A stretch of 64,000 bases of DNA from Molanna angustata (GCA_963576475.1 OY754979.1:31103578-31167577); one strand, 5' to 3'; shown: positions 30,626 to 42,317, numbered from the stretch's first letter. Numbers and translations are program-made. Notes: generated by a model from the sequence alone, not told the origin.

Positions 30626-31306
30626 AACCCTCTGTGGAAGAGGCGGTCGCTTTTGAACTGATCGTAGCAAACAACTCACTCGTGGTGATTTCCTTATATA
30701 CGTTATTTACAAAGTGAAATGCTGTAAATAAAATCAATTTAATTTGTAAATCGAGGTATCAGGAGACAATGAGTGAAAAAAGGTTGAATACCTTTTGACC
30801 ACCCAAACAGTCAACACAAACATACAATTTAGCCAACTGCATCTACACTGATATAATAATATTATTATTATAGTATTGTGAGCATACTATATACATAAAC
30901 AATAACAGTTAAAAAGTAAAAAATACCTATTATAAAAAGGTTGGGGCCATCCTGAAATTCGTCACACAAACCGGCCATTTTTATAACAATACGAAAGAAA
31001 TCAAAGTATCAGGATAACATAAAATTGCTTTGGTGTAAATATGTATGAATAGGTACATGTAATCATAATATTATTGATAGTAATCATGTATATAATATTA
31101 TAATATGCGTTGATAACGACAAATTGATTGATATGAAAGTAATCAAAAGAGAACTTTGTACATGATTCAAATAAAATTACCAAGGCACCATGTCTAAAAT
31201 TTTCAAATGATAATTTCGTCCAATCAAACAGTACCTTCAGCCCAAAGAAGCAAGATTCGTAGAGAAGCAAGGAATCGAACCCTGGAATTACTCGTATTCG
31301 TTGGTT
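30626..31306. other. Interval with no recognised element
   Basis: AT-rich. GGAATCGAACCCTGG near 31270 looks like an inverted B box, but no SINE body is attached. Confidence 0.4.
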
Positions 31307-32559
31307 ATCCAGCTGTCGATTTGTTCAAGAGAATCTATGAATCGATAGTATTAACTTTAGTTGGTATGGAATAGTCGACTTTTGCATAGTTTTTCCAACT
31401 TTGAAGTCAAAAAGTACCAACTTATGTAGAGGCTCCGCAACATATTATGTTAAATATTAGTATGAACTCAGAATTAGGAGTAGAACATTATTTAGTGTGT
31501 GTGTGCCTTATCCGACTTTGATCCGCTTGATGCACAAAGCCCAAAATTGTTGGCCTACAAATTTGTATACTTTTCAATTTACATTTTTTTTCCAGTCACG
31601 GGAAATCAACTTTTTATTTTAAATTTCCTAATATTTAAAAAAAACAATATAATCTAGAACGCTGTAAATATGAAAAAATATGGAGAACTTCAACATTTCA
31701 AACCCTTTTTTTTCATTTCCAGGGTATTTCAAAATTTCTTAATGTATATTTCCATTTTTTGTAAAAATATCGAAATACGCCGAAACAACCCATCTAGATA
31801 ATTTAAATTTCAAAAAGTGCCTTGCACAAAACGCGTCGATAGTCAAATAAATTTCAATATTTATTTATTTATTTATTAATAAAAATTAACAATATCATTT
31901 ATTACATATCATTATTATTTGAAAGTTTTTTCAAAATTGAATTGATAGGGATCTCATTAAAAAGGCATAATTGGTGAACGTTGCGCAAGCGCATAAAGTG
32001 ATCACGTAAACCAGCCGATGACAGGTCGTAAGCCCTGTAGGTGCCTTGATTTCCCGGTTCTCCTACAGTAAATATTCCAACTTCGTCTCTATTGAGATAA
32101 TTAAAAATCTGTTAAAAAATGACATCGTTTCATATAAAATCATCGTATGTCAAAATACCTACATAATATCAACGAGAAATTTCTAGTTTGATACTTAATA
32201 TTCATACAATCATACATACCATCAAGCTATTTATCTATTCAGGGTATGAAAAAATGATTGAACTCCACACTATCCTATCCTCACATAAATATGTTGTATA
32301 GTAAAACAAAACATCTTTATATATATTCAGTAATTTGGATAATATTATTTCTAATTCTTGATGGAATTCCTTTATCAATTATATTAAATTACTTTCAATA
32401 AGTAAATTAATCTCATTTTTTACTTTTTTCCACTTAAAAATATATATGACCGCTGACGCATTTCGCATAAATTGAATTTGGAAAGTTTGGTACGTATTCT
32501 TCAAATATTACATACTATCGCCATAGATAATTGGGTTTCATGTGTTACATGCAACTAGT
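31307..32559 (-). mobile_element. Family D copy 3, interrupted by family C
   Basis: The minus-strand copy has its terminal ATCCAGCTGTCGAT at 31307-31320 and its ACTAGTTGCATG end at 32548-32559. Family D sequence stops near 31815 and resumes near 32118. The gap holds a (TTTA)n stretch and a family C fragment (31920-32117). The copy is older and more diverged than copies 1 and 2. Confidence 0.75.
31920..32117 (-). mobile_element. Family C copy 6 inside family D
   Basis: Very close to the 3' part of the copy at 18069-18500 (TTGAATTGATAGGGATCTC, then CAGCCGATGACAGGTCGTAA) and ending in CTGTTAAAAAA. Both young copies end at the same base, which supports that terminus. Confidence 0.85.
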
Positions 32560-33149
32560 ACATAACTAAAAAGTAAAAATACTATAAAACATTTGTGTGA
32601 TTTAAGAAAAAAAATAACAGGATAACATGTTTCATAAAGGATCAAATTAGTGGGTACTAAAATTCCACGATCACGATTTATCTCTTTTGAAAATAAGAGT
32701 GTATTTTGGCGCCAAATGCAACCAAGCTATGGGCGCATAATGAATGACAGTCGCTTGGCATTCAGAAGTGTTATGATCTGGATGTATCAGGAGAGTATGT
32801 TAACGATAAGATAAATGAATAAATATTATTATTAGGTAGGTATGTACCTAACTAAAAGAGATTCCGGTGTTGGAGTGAGACAGCTGACTATCAAGTCGGC
32901 ATGTGCGACCTAGATACAGATACACTATACTGCACAAATAGATGCCCTATCTTGCTACCGTGCCCTTTAAACAGATCACCATCGTTTGAAGATGAAATGG
33001 GACAGAGATAAAAAAAATCGTGTAAGTATAATAAAATAAAAAAATACGCTAAGAAGGTTATATATTTGAAGCTTATCATTTTCAGCGTTGAAGTAAGACT
33101 TAAGTAGGAACATAGTGTTTTATGCCTAATTAATTTTTATTCGTAAACC
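32560..33149. other. AT-rich interval, nothing recognised
   Basis: Short frames only (such as 32891-33079, minus), with no repeat match. Confidence 0.4.
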
Positions 33150-33189
33150 GGATCATCCTCTGATGCCCTGTCAGGAACCCCTAATACTA
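33150..33189 (-). mobile_element. Non-LTR 3' tail stub (RTd)
   Basis: TCTGATGCCCTGTCAGGAAC resembles the stub at 8521-8560. Confidence 0.4.
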
Positions 33190-33915
33190 ATCCAACTGTC
33201 GATTTGTTCAAGAGAATTTTCTTCTCTTAACATACCGACAAAGTGTCAAGCCCAGATACTCGAGATTTGTATGCAGGGTCTATATTTGTCACGGTTTTTC
33301 CAACTTTGAAGTCAATAAACACCTACTTGAGGCTTTGCAGCATATATGTTCTACATATTATATGGATTTACTTAGAATTCGGAGTAGAACATTTAGTGTG
33401 TCTGTGTGTCTGTGTGTCTGTCCTTCCTTATAAATTTTGATCAGATCAATTTACAGAGCCCAAAAGTTCAGAATATATAGATAGTTATAGGCTTACAAAA
33501 CTTTTATACTCAGAATTTTGAATTTTTGCTTCATTCAGGGGTTATCAACTTTAGAATTTTTGGTTTATTTTTCCATATATCTCAGATTGGTAAAAACATA
33601 GACAAATACAAAATCAGAGTTTCTCAAACATTTTTTATTAAGAAAAATATTTTTTTATGATAAATTTATGAGTTTAACTGCCTATATTTCCAATTTTTTA
33701 AAAAATATCAAAAAAAGCCGAAACACCCCAAATAGATAAGGCAGTATACGCTACACAATAACTACAATTTGATACTTAATCTCCAAACATACGTACATAC
33801 CATCATGCTGTTTTCATATTCTGGGTAAGAAAAAAGGACTGACCTCCATACAATCCTATCTTGAATTACATATCTACAATGTTTTGTATAGAAAATAAAA
33901 TTAAAATACTCAATT
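33190..33915 (-). mobile_element. Family D copy 4, truncated
   Basis: The terminal ATCCAACTGTCGAT is at 33190-33203, followed by body sequence in reverse (TTCGGAGTAGAACATTTAGT, a TGTGTCTG repeat, CCGAAACACCCCA, then CATCATGCTGTTTTCATATT). The end bearing ACTAGTTGCATG is missing. Confidence 0.8.
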
Positions 33916-34059
33916 ATACTATTATATAAGAAAAGCTATGTTTCCAAATTTCAACCTTAAAAACTGTTGATTAAAAATGTCTACTAAAAAGATGTATTAT
34001 ATTGTTCTAAACAAAATTTAATAATACTAATCTAAAGTAATAAAGCAATCAAAATGTTA

Positions 34060-35039
<980 letters not shown>

Positions 35040-35975
35040 TTCAATCTACAAACTATTTCCTATAGTGAAATTCTTCTTTTATTTAAGTAGACCTTTGGGT
35101 GATTTTTTATACAAACTATTTATTGGAGTTTAATTCATCTTCCTCTTCTTTTGTGAAGTCATTTGGGACAGTTCATAAATAAACTATTTCCTATAGTCCA
35201 TTTTTTCTTTTTCTTAATTTATGTAGACTTGGGTGAATTTTTATACAAACTATTTCCTAAAGTCTAATTCATCTTCTTCCTCTTCTTTTATGTAGCCCTT
35301 TGGGTGAGTTTTTATACAAACTTATTCCTATTATCTAATTCTTTTTCTTCTTATTTTATGTAGACCTCTGGGCCAGTTTTGATACCAACTATTTCTTTTA
35401 ACGTATTTCTTCTTTTTCTAATTTTATGTAGACCTTTGTTGAATTTTGTATAAACTAACTTCCTATAGTCTAATTTTTCCTCTTTTATGTAGACCAAGGG
35501 AGAGTTTTCATGCAAACTTTTCCTTTAGTCTAATTCTTTTTCGTTTTCTTTTATGTTGACCTTTGCGTTAGTTTTTATACAATCTATTTCCTGGCGTATA
35601 ATTATTCTTCTAATATGTAGACCTTTGGGTCAGTTTTTATATTAACTACTTTCTATAGTCTAATTCTTCTTTTTCTTATTTTTTGTAGATCTTTTGGTTA
35701 GTTTTTATACAAATTATTTTCTTTAGTCTAATTCTTCGTTTTCTTATTTAATGTAGACGTTGGGTGAATTTTATATAAAATATTTCCTATATTTCAATTC
35801 ATCTTCTTCTTCTTTTATGAAGACCATTTGGTCAGTTTTTTATATAGTACATTTACTATTGTGTAATTCTTCTATTGCATCTTTTGTGTAGACCATTGGG
35901 TCAGTTTTTATTACAAACTATTTGTTATAGTCATACTTTTTTTTTTTTTCATTTAGTCTTTTGGGTTAGTTTTAA
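35040..35975 (+). repeat. Degenerate tandem array, period about 60-90 bp
   Basis: Units of the form ACAAACTATTTCCTATAGT, CTAATTCTTC, CTTATTTTATGTAGACCTTT and GGGTCAGTTTTTAT recur about a dozen times. Spacing varies and identity is roughly 70-85 percent by eye. It is an old pyrimidine-rich minisatellite. Confidence 0.85.
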
Positions 35976-36029
35976 GTCTTATAGTCTATTGTATAGAAAT
36001 ATTATAAACAACATGCACACTTGACGAAA

Positions 36030-36600
36030 ATACATAAAACGAATGGGATGTGACCATCACTAGAATCTTCTCAATACTTTTTTCAATCGAAATTTACACC
36101 ATTTACAATATAAATTTACAATATATCATCATATATTGCTTAATTTTCAATAAATACATATTTGATTTTGATGACAATATAATAAAAAATCGGGGTTGTG
36201 GCCATTACTGGACTCTTCACAACGTTTATATTCAAATTAAAAACTATTTAAGTCTTCTTCTGTAATGTAGATCAGTTTTATTGTGCAAAAATATAATAAT
36301 CTATAGGTATGCACACTTGACGAAAAATATAAAAACGAATGGGATGTGACCAACTAAATATTTAAAACACATTTGCGTTCGATGACAATATATAAAAATA
36401 GGGGTTGTGGCCAAATCCAAACTCTTTACAACGTTGTCCCTTTATAATCAGTCATATTTAAAACCATTAACCATAGTCCATGCGTGCAGAAATTGTATGT
36501 ACCTACTTATATATAAAAACAAATGGGTTGTGGCCATCACTTGAACATTTTACATCGCTTAATTCAATTAAATTTCAAACTACTTTTCATACTACGAATT
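36030..36600 (+). repeat. Family G-related repeats, about five copies of GGGTTGTGGCC block
   Basis: GGGATGTGACCATCACTAGA at 36047, GGGGTTGTGGCCATTACTGG near 36193, GGGATGTGACC near 36341, GGGGTTGTGGCCAAATCC near 36402 and GGGTTGTGGCCATCACTTGA near 36522 form a loose array. The block also occurs singly at 27725, 62155 and 63670. Confidence 0.7.
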
Positions 36601-37149
36601 AGCAAATATTTTTTGTGACAATATTATATAAACGATTGCTTATTCCTTCACTAATTTACATTCTTGGCCAACGGCGGGACATAAAAGCTAGTAAATAATA
36701 ATTCGATACATAAAAATTTGTCAATGACAAAATGATAATATATTTATTTATTCAATGATATCTAGTCACCCCAATAAGAATTGGTTGGTGAGATGTGATA
36801 TGTAGTTAATGTCAATAATATATCTGTCTATTCAGAATGCCCTACTGACTCGTCACTATAACCTACAAACATCACATACATTCATACACACCTCCCTTCC
36901 TCCTTCCATTCCTTTACATTCCCTTTCCTATCCTTGGATGGGCCCATGACGTCAGATAAAATACACTCTCTGATTGTTAGTACTATTAACTATAGGAACA
37001 ATCTTCACTGGGCAATAATGATCAAGAATGAGGACAACACTTCCTTGGAAATTATAGATCACTTCTCAATTTACAGAGAAAACATTATACTTATTTATTT
37101 GTTTAAACTTTATTACAATGTTATTAACAACGTACATAATTGTCGATGT
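36601..37149. other. Interval with an unassigned 73-codon frame
   Basis: A plus-strand frame at 36934-37155 starts MDGPMTSDKIHSLIVSTINY. It runs up to, but is not in frame with, the RNase H element end that follows. No similarity was recognised. Confidence 0.3.
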
Positions 37150-37457
37150 AATTAACAGTCCAGTTTGTGAATGTGGTCAGGAGGAGGAGACTCTTGACCA
37201 TTTATGTATTTTTCAATATCTTCAACCGTATATCTTCCAACAATTCATTTTATTTTAATCTTTTTAAAATAACTCGCATATCCCCAATCAATATGTATAT
37301 TCAAATTTTAAATTAATAAACATATTACTTAATTTCATAAAGTCAAACAACATCCAACTTTAATTAATTTAATTTCAACAAATTTCACAAAATTATGATA
37401 TTTTCAGCAAGGCATAAAGCACTCTCTCTAGGGTGAATTGCCAGTAAACAAAAAAAA
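37150..37457 (+). pseudogene. I-like retrotransposon 3' end with CxCG finger
   Basis: Encodes NSPVCECGQEEETLDHLCIF before a stop at about 37257, parallel to NSPLCQCGDEDETIDHVFF in the element at 14946-16032. The shared 3' UTR end (AGGGTGAATTGCC) and poly(A) follow at 37432-37457. It is a 300-bp stub of the same or a sister family. Confidence 0.8.
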
Positions 37458-37714
37458 CTTTAGTACCTTATACATAAAAATGTTAGAGTATTTATACAGT
37501 ATTTATTTATTTATTATAACAACGTGAAGTCTCTAAAGTTAATTTGGTGCAATAGTATTAAGCGACTCAAAAAACAAAAAAGAATATAATAATAATAATA
37601 ACACTGATAAAAGCAATGAGGGAAGGAAGGAAGGGGAGGATATGAAGGAATATTCAGGAAATATTTAACAGTTTTTTTTTTGTTTTCTTTTAAATATTTG
37701 AACCTATGGTATTT

Positions 37715-37961
37715 TTGGTCAAATTTTTAACATCTCAATATAGAAGAAGTTGGAATATTATAGAAGAACCAGGAACCCAAGGCACCTACAGGGCTTACGA
37801 CCTGTCATCGACTGGTTTACGTGATCACTTTATGCGCTTGCGCAACGTTCCACAATTATGCCTTCTTATTGAGTTCCCTTATCCATGCAATTTTGAAAGT
37901 TCTATATATTTTAATAATGAGATACCTACAGGTCGTTTGAAAATAAGACATATTTACCATT
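37715..37961 (+). mobile_element. Family C copy 7, left part
   Basis: TTTTTAACATCTCAATATAG through GGCACCTACAGGGCTTACGA, CCTTCTTATTGAGTTCCC and AAATAAGACATATTTACCATT. The family continues at 40201 (ATTGTCATCTATGAA). An intact copy reads CTATTGCCATCTATGAAG across the junction (10698-10715). Confidence 0.85.
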
Positions 37962-37974
37962 GGGTCATTCCATG

Positions 37975-38377
37975 GTGACGGGTGTGACATTTCAACTTTT
38001 TCTTTTAAGTATTTTTAATATAAATTGTGCAAATAATGATAATTTCTTTATGGTCACATTTGTAATACTATGGAAAAAATGTTATTTAAATATTGTTTCG
38101 TTCAAAATGTTTATAGTCTTTATGTTTGAAGCTATTGTATCGCTGTGACGGGTGTGACGAGCACGCAAACAAAACTTGTAGAGGGATGAATGTTTTGCCT
38201 TCGTTTAGCAAATTGAAACAGCTTGTAGAAGAAAAAACATACTGGTGCCTAAGAATACTAATTTCTTGACAATATCCAACTACAAATTTTGTGTAGATAA
38301 TTTTTATTTACTAGTTATGATCAGGAATATGTTGTGACGGGTGTGACTACAGCACTACAGTTTGTGACGGGTGTGAC
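37975..38377 (+). repeat. Four GTGACGGGTGTGAC motifs, left side
   Basis: Exact 14-mers at 37975-37988, 38145-38158, 38334-38347 and 38364-38377, all in plus orientation. The 14-mer is itself two near-repeats (GTGACGG / GTGTGAC). Such subterminal iterations are usual transposase-binding sites in other families; that role here is inference. Confidence 0.9.
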
Positions 38378-38498
38378 AAGTTGAAAAATCGATGATACTC
38401 TGGTCAGTTTTATGCAACATACATCTTTTATTTATCAAAAATATTCAAAGGGGATGGAAATTTGTAAATAAAAATCATTATAAGGGAATTTTAAGCCA

Positions 38499-38886
38499 TT
38501 ATTTAGCTTCATCAGTATCAGAGCTATCATAGACATCTTCATATAAAAGTTTATCTTTAAAGAGTAGCGATTTCTCTTTTGGGATGGTGCCTGTCAATCC
38601 ACTAGATATCCAATTTCCTCGAAAAAAGTGATTTTTCTGTACATTATGCAACATATTTAAGTTGTCCCACCGCACCATTAACCTATCTTTGCAATTTTCA
38701 TCATGTCAATGCTGCTTGCAAACAAATAAATTACACCTTTTGGGTTTGAAGACAAGTAATTATAACAGTCCCATGCTGTGTTTATAAAGTCTGGCGAGAT
38801 CTGATCGCATTCCACAATCGACGTTTAGCAGTGGCACCCAACCCATCAACAGCCCCTTTGGCATGGCTGGTAGCAAAAAGTGACCA
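38499..38886 (-). pseudogene. Decayed transposon gene, C-terminal half (FATSHxKGAVDG family)
   Basis: The minus strand from 38886 reads WSLFATSHAKGAVDGLGA and TAKRRLWNAIRSR. After a frameshift near 38800 it reads PDFINTAWDCYNYLSSNPKG and VIYLFASSIDMMKIAKIG, and after a second shift near 38693 RLMVRWDNLNMLHNVQKN and HFFRGNWISSGLTGTI, ending ...VYDSSDTDEAK and a stop at 38499-38501. From memory, a FATSHGKGxVDGxGGTxKR box occurs in large families of uncharacterised, multi-copy insect and cnidarian proteins. Its presence between inverted ends suggests that the family is transposon-borne. Two frameshifts make it inactive. Confidence 0.65.
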
Positions 38887-38902
38887 TTAGGAAAAGTCGC
38901 AG

Positions 38903-39425
38903 TCACCTACCCCACTCCATTGGGAACGTTATAGAAACATGCGTTCTGTTCATCCCCGGAGCGGCTGCTCTCCGGACGAAACAATAACTATTATCATGCA
39001 TATTTCATACCACTACCACTAAGAGTCGTCCAACCACAATCGTGGAGGCCCGTCAATCTCGGCGAGGGTTACCCTCCCGACAACGCCACGGTACACTAGA
39101 CTATCACAGGGAGTCTTCGCTACACCTGTAGTACGTTACAGTTCTTCGATTTCCACACCAGGCGCAGCGTCGGCTGCACCTGTCTCATCATGGCGGGCTA
39201 CTGCCGAGTGGGTCGTGCCCACCAATCATCACGGGGGAGCCCCCCATGTTGCTCATGTTGGCGAATTTCAGGTACACCACCTAACAGTACTTTCAGTTCT
39301 TCGATTTCCATGGCTCAGTGATGCAGACTTAGTCATTGCCACCAACCTGTTGCCCATAATCCTAGCGTGGGGCCGAGGCCACCCCCAACTTTACTGGCTA
39401 GGCCCCCATGGCCACAACCTATTAT
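38903..39425 (+). mobile_element. Family E copy inside the DNA transposon
   Basis: The most complete copy: CCCCACTCCATTGGGAACGT, ATCCCCGGAGCGGCTGCTC, CACTACCACTAAGAGTCG, GTTCTTCGATTTCCA twice, and ending CATGGCCACAACCT. ACCT precedes and ends it (38908-38911 and about 39418-39421), a possible 4-bp duplication. It separates the two halves of the decayed gene. Confidence 0.8.
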
Positions 39426-39545
39426 AACGACCAGTCTATTTTTTCTTTTTCTAAGAACAAACGCCATTTTTCAGGGTTGCTTTTCAACTTTTCTCTGCTC
39501 TTTCTCGTCCTAGAAGCAGCCTCTATCCTGAATAAAAATAACCAT
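39423..39545 (-). pseudogene. Decayed transposon gene, N-terminal basic region
   Basis: The minus strand reads RIEAASRTRKSREKLKSNPE and KWRLFLEKEKIDWSL before a stop. Basic REKxKxNPEKxxxxLEKE stretches are typical N-termini of the same uncharacterised family, again from memory. The middle of the protein is missing and family E sits between this part and the C-terminal half. Confidence 0.45.
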
Positions 39546-39627
39546 GTAACCACCAGCATGCAAGTATAAAAGGCCTATAATAAATAACAACTTAATCCAG
39601 CACAGAAGAAACAAATATATTATTTCA

Positions 39628-39680
39628 TTATTTTGGTCACACCCGTCACATGTCATATGTGACGGGTGTGACCAAAATAA
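39628..39680. repeat. Perfect 24-bp-arm palindrome built from two GTGACGGGTGTGAC motifs
   Basis: Arms 39628-39651 and 39657-39680 are exact inverted copies around GTCAT. Each arm contains the 14-mer extended by ACCAAAATAA/TTATTTTGGT. It lies about 80 bp upstream of the decayed gene's first visible codons, where a promoter or operator would be expected. Confidence 0.95.
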
Positions 39681-39825
39681 GGAAGCCCATCTCAAGCAAG
39701 GAATGATTAAAAAACGCGTTGAAACAATTACAATGTATTCCCTTGTAACATATCCTCACTTTCGTAAGTTATTTTATTTGTTGCAAGCTGTATTGTCTTC
39801 ACAACAAAACTTTTGTATTTATTTC

Positions 39826-39839
39826 GTGACGGGTGTGAC
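39826..39839 (+). repeat. Seventh GTGACGGGTGTGAC motif
   Basis: An exact match in plus orientation, 361 bp from the right end of the element. Confidence 0.9.
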
Positions 39840-40200
39840 ACAAAAACACTAGGAACTTTGATTGACAATTAATCATTGATTACTTACCCAAAATTCTTAA
39901 ATTTTACACATTACACAAACAAAATACCGGTAAATTTAACGACAGAGAAATAAAAACAAAGAGAACCATAGATTCAGTAAATCAGTGTTGTCAACATTCG
40001 CACGAAAAATCTTGTACAAAGCAATTCGTGGTAGAGTGAAACTACAAGCATAAAAAAGTCAATTTATTATTAAAATAATGAAATTTCAGCTTTTGTTCCT
40101 GAAAGTTGGACATATCTAATTCAGTATAAGATGCAACAGAGATCTTGATTATTTTATTTATTTTTATGTTATGTGGTATCGATTACCGTGGAATCGACCC

Positions 40201-40590
40201 ATTGTCATCTATGAATAAATAATAATAATAATGAACACTTCCTTGCACATTGTGCAAGTGGCGAGTTTATTGCCGTATGGCAATTTCTTCCAACTAACCA
40301 GTGTTTCCAGCCCACAGAAACAATATTTGCGTGAGAAACAAATTTAAATAAATTTCTCCTTTGCTGGGACTCGAGCCCAGGACGCCCGCACAGAAACCAA
40401 ACGGCTTACCAACTGTGCCACGGCGGTCGGCTAAGTAACGAAGAAACCTTTTTTGTAACGCCATCTATTGAGGAATTGTTTTTTTTTTGTAAACAATGAA
40501 AGTATCAATCCTTATATACGAGGTGACAGTGTTCTCGCACAGATGACACCCCTGAACTGCACCAGAAAAATTATTTCATTTTTGGGTTAA
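40201..40590 (+). mobile_element. Family C copy 7, right part, with SINE-A inside
   Basis: ATTGTCATCTATGAA (40201-40215) is followed by SINE-A (to 40433) and then AAGTAACGAAGAAACC, GTAACGCCATCTATTGAGG and GTGTTCTCGCACAGATGAC. With 37715-37961 this reconstructs one copy carrying two independent insertions. Confidence 0.8.
40211..40433 (-). mobile_element. SINE-A copy 3
   Basis: A full-length minus-strand copy with an (AATAAT)n tail at 40213-40231, the body TGCCGTATGGCAATTTCTTC, the B box as GGGACTCGAGCCC (mutated) and a head ending CACGGCGGTCGGC. Confidence 0.85.
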
Positions 40591-40599
40591 TTTACCTAC

Positions 40600-40796
40600 T
40601 AGTACCAATTTATTTATTTATTTATTTTATTTAATATTGCTTCTCGGGCAACTAACAGGTACTATGTCAAATATTAATTTAACCCGCACCCAATAACAAG
40701 TTGCCACATTCTGGAAACTTACGATATTAATCGTCTCACAGATCCAGACTGAAAACACAATTAAAACTATGTCTCCACCGGGAATCGAACCCGTAA
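40600..40796 (-). mobile_element. SINE-B copy 5, head-truncated
   Basis: (TTTA)n tail at 40610-40640, body, and B box, ending abruptly within GGGAATCGAACCCG. The A-box half is missing, consistent with 5' truncation. Confidence 0.8.
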
Positions 40797-41740
40797 TGTG
40801 TATGTAAATATTTTATCCTTGGTTCCTACATAAAGTATTTACAAATAAAACAAAACAAAATAAAAATATAAATAATTTTTAAAAAATATATTTTTCAACT
40901 TTGCTCTTACATAAAAAAATATTGGATTAATATAAATTATATGAAAACAGAACAATTACATACGAAGATATTTCTTTGGAAAAGAATGATTTGCTCACAA
41001 TTTACATAAAAAATTAAATTGTAGAATTGATAAAATGATTTGTTTGAGTCAATCACAAATATACAATATCCGATTATCATACATATCCAACACAAATCTT
41101 GTAAAACATAACAAATAGAAAAAGGTTTGCATTAATGAATGCAACTTTGAAAATACGTGTGAGTACCTAATACAATCCATTTTATTACCACTTTTGTATA
41201 TTGATAAATGTTTGAGACTATTTATTGATGTAAACACTTAAATGACTTATTTAAGATGAAGTCTTTAGAAACTAGAATATGCTTAGACTGCATAAAATGC
41301 ACTGCTTACAAAATATACACATTAATTTGCCATATTAAAGACAGACACGAGAGATTGGACGACGCAGCCTCTCTATAAACTATCAACATGTATAGATAAT
41401 TGCAGATGATCTTTAGAGAAGAAAGGCGTGATGGTATTTCTCTCAGGTCGGGTAAAAATACAACATGGAAAGTGGACCACAGATTCTGTTATGCAATACC
41501 TTTTGGTTGCGCAATGCGGTCGGCAGATGGTGTCTTGTGCGCATGCGGAAATGCCAAAGAATATTTTCTTATAGTAGATATCATAACAGTAAGTATACAT
41601 AAAAAAACACAATAGCATCTTTAACAACCTTTGTTTGATCTTCTGCATTTTTTTGTACGTGTATAAGACTTCATCTCAAGACTACTTCTTCTTCAAAATG
41701 AAATATTTGTACCTAATTTTTATTTGTGAATCACTATGAA
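40797..41740. other. AT-rich interval with two unassigned frames
   Basis: Overlapping frames at 41400-41615 (+, 71 codons) and 41373-41648 (-, 91 codons) cover a slightly GC-richer patch. Neither resembles a known family. Confidence 0.35.
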
Positions 41741-41745
41741 ACTGA

Positions 41746-42310
41746 AATTGATCCCAGCAAAACTATTGTAAGAAATATCTAAAATTTATCCCAGAAAAAT
41801 GATTGTACGAGATATTTAAAAATAACCCAGCAAAAATGATTGTAAGAAATATCTAAAATTTATCCCAACAAAAATGATTGTAAGAGATATCTAAAATTTA
41901 TCTCAACAAAAATGATTGTAAGAGATATCTTATTCATTAATTCATACCATCACGGCATATCCCACAATGTGGGGTAACCAGCGAAAGGTGTGCGGGTGTG
42001 CATTGCCTTATAAAAGGGAGCACAACATATCTGTTTATACCCACACATTCAGAATGGGTGGTGAACCTCATTGCTGAACTATGTGAGATGTTATTGTTGC
42101 CTGTTGTATTTTCGATTACCCGGCTCTTACGGGACACTCGAAAACAATAATAGAAAAGAGTGGAAGCACTATTCTAAGCCGGTGCCTCACAGCTATATCT
42201 AAAATTTATCCCAGCAAATGTAATTGTAAGAGATATCTAAAATTTATCCCAGCAAATGTGATTGTAAGAGATATCTAAAATTTATCCCAGCAAATTTAAT
42301 GTGATTGTAA
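41746..42310 (+). repeat. 38-bp tandem array split by family H
   Basis: Units ATCTAAAATTTATCCCAACA and AAAATGATTGTAAGAGAT repeat every 38 bp, about five copies before and three after an insertion at 41931-42194. Units after the insert share GCAAATGTGATTG, a variant not seen before it. Confidence 0.9.
41931..42194 (-). mobile_element. Family H, full copy with TSD ATATCT
   Basis: The 264-bp insert has ATATCT on both sides (41925-41930 and 42195-42200). On minus it starts AGCTGTGAGGCACCGGCTTA, includes GTGTCCCGTAAGAGCCGG and GCACACCTTTCGCTGGTTAC, and ends GCCGTGATGGTATGAATTAA. The end is shared with RTb (GCGTGATGGTATG plus a 4-base repeat). No protein frame and no tRNA boxes were seen. Confidence 0.85.
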
Positions 42311-42317
42311 GTATAAT

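Larger units (their letters stand above)
37962..40200 (-). mobile_element. 2.24-kb DNA transposon remnant with subterminal motif array
   Basis: The ends are inverted: GGGTCATTCCATGGT at 37962-37976, and GGGTCGATTCCACGGT read inward from 40200 (one-base gap, one mismatch). ATT flanks both ends (37959-37961 and 40201-40203), and the empty family C site has a single ATT, so a 3-bp target duplication is likely. Inside are seven copies of GTGACGGGTGTGAC or its reverse, a 53-bp palindrome, a decayed minus-strand gene, and a family E insertion at 38903-39425. Three-base duplications occur in PIF/Harbinger and CACTA elements, but neither has these termini. I cannot name the superfamily. Confidence 0.75.
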
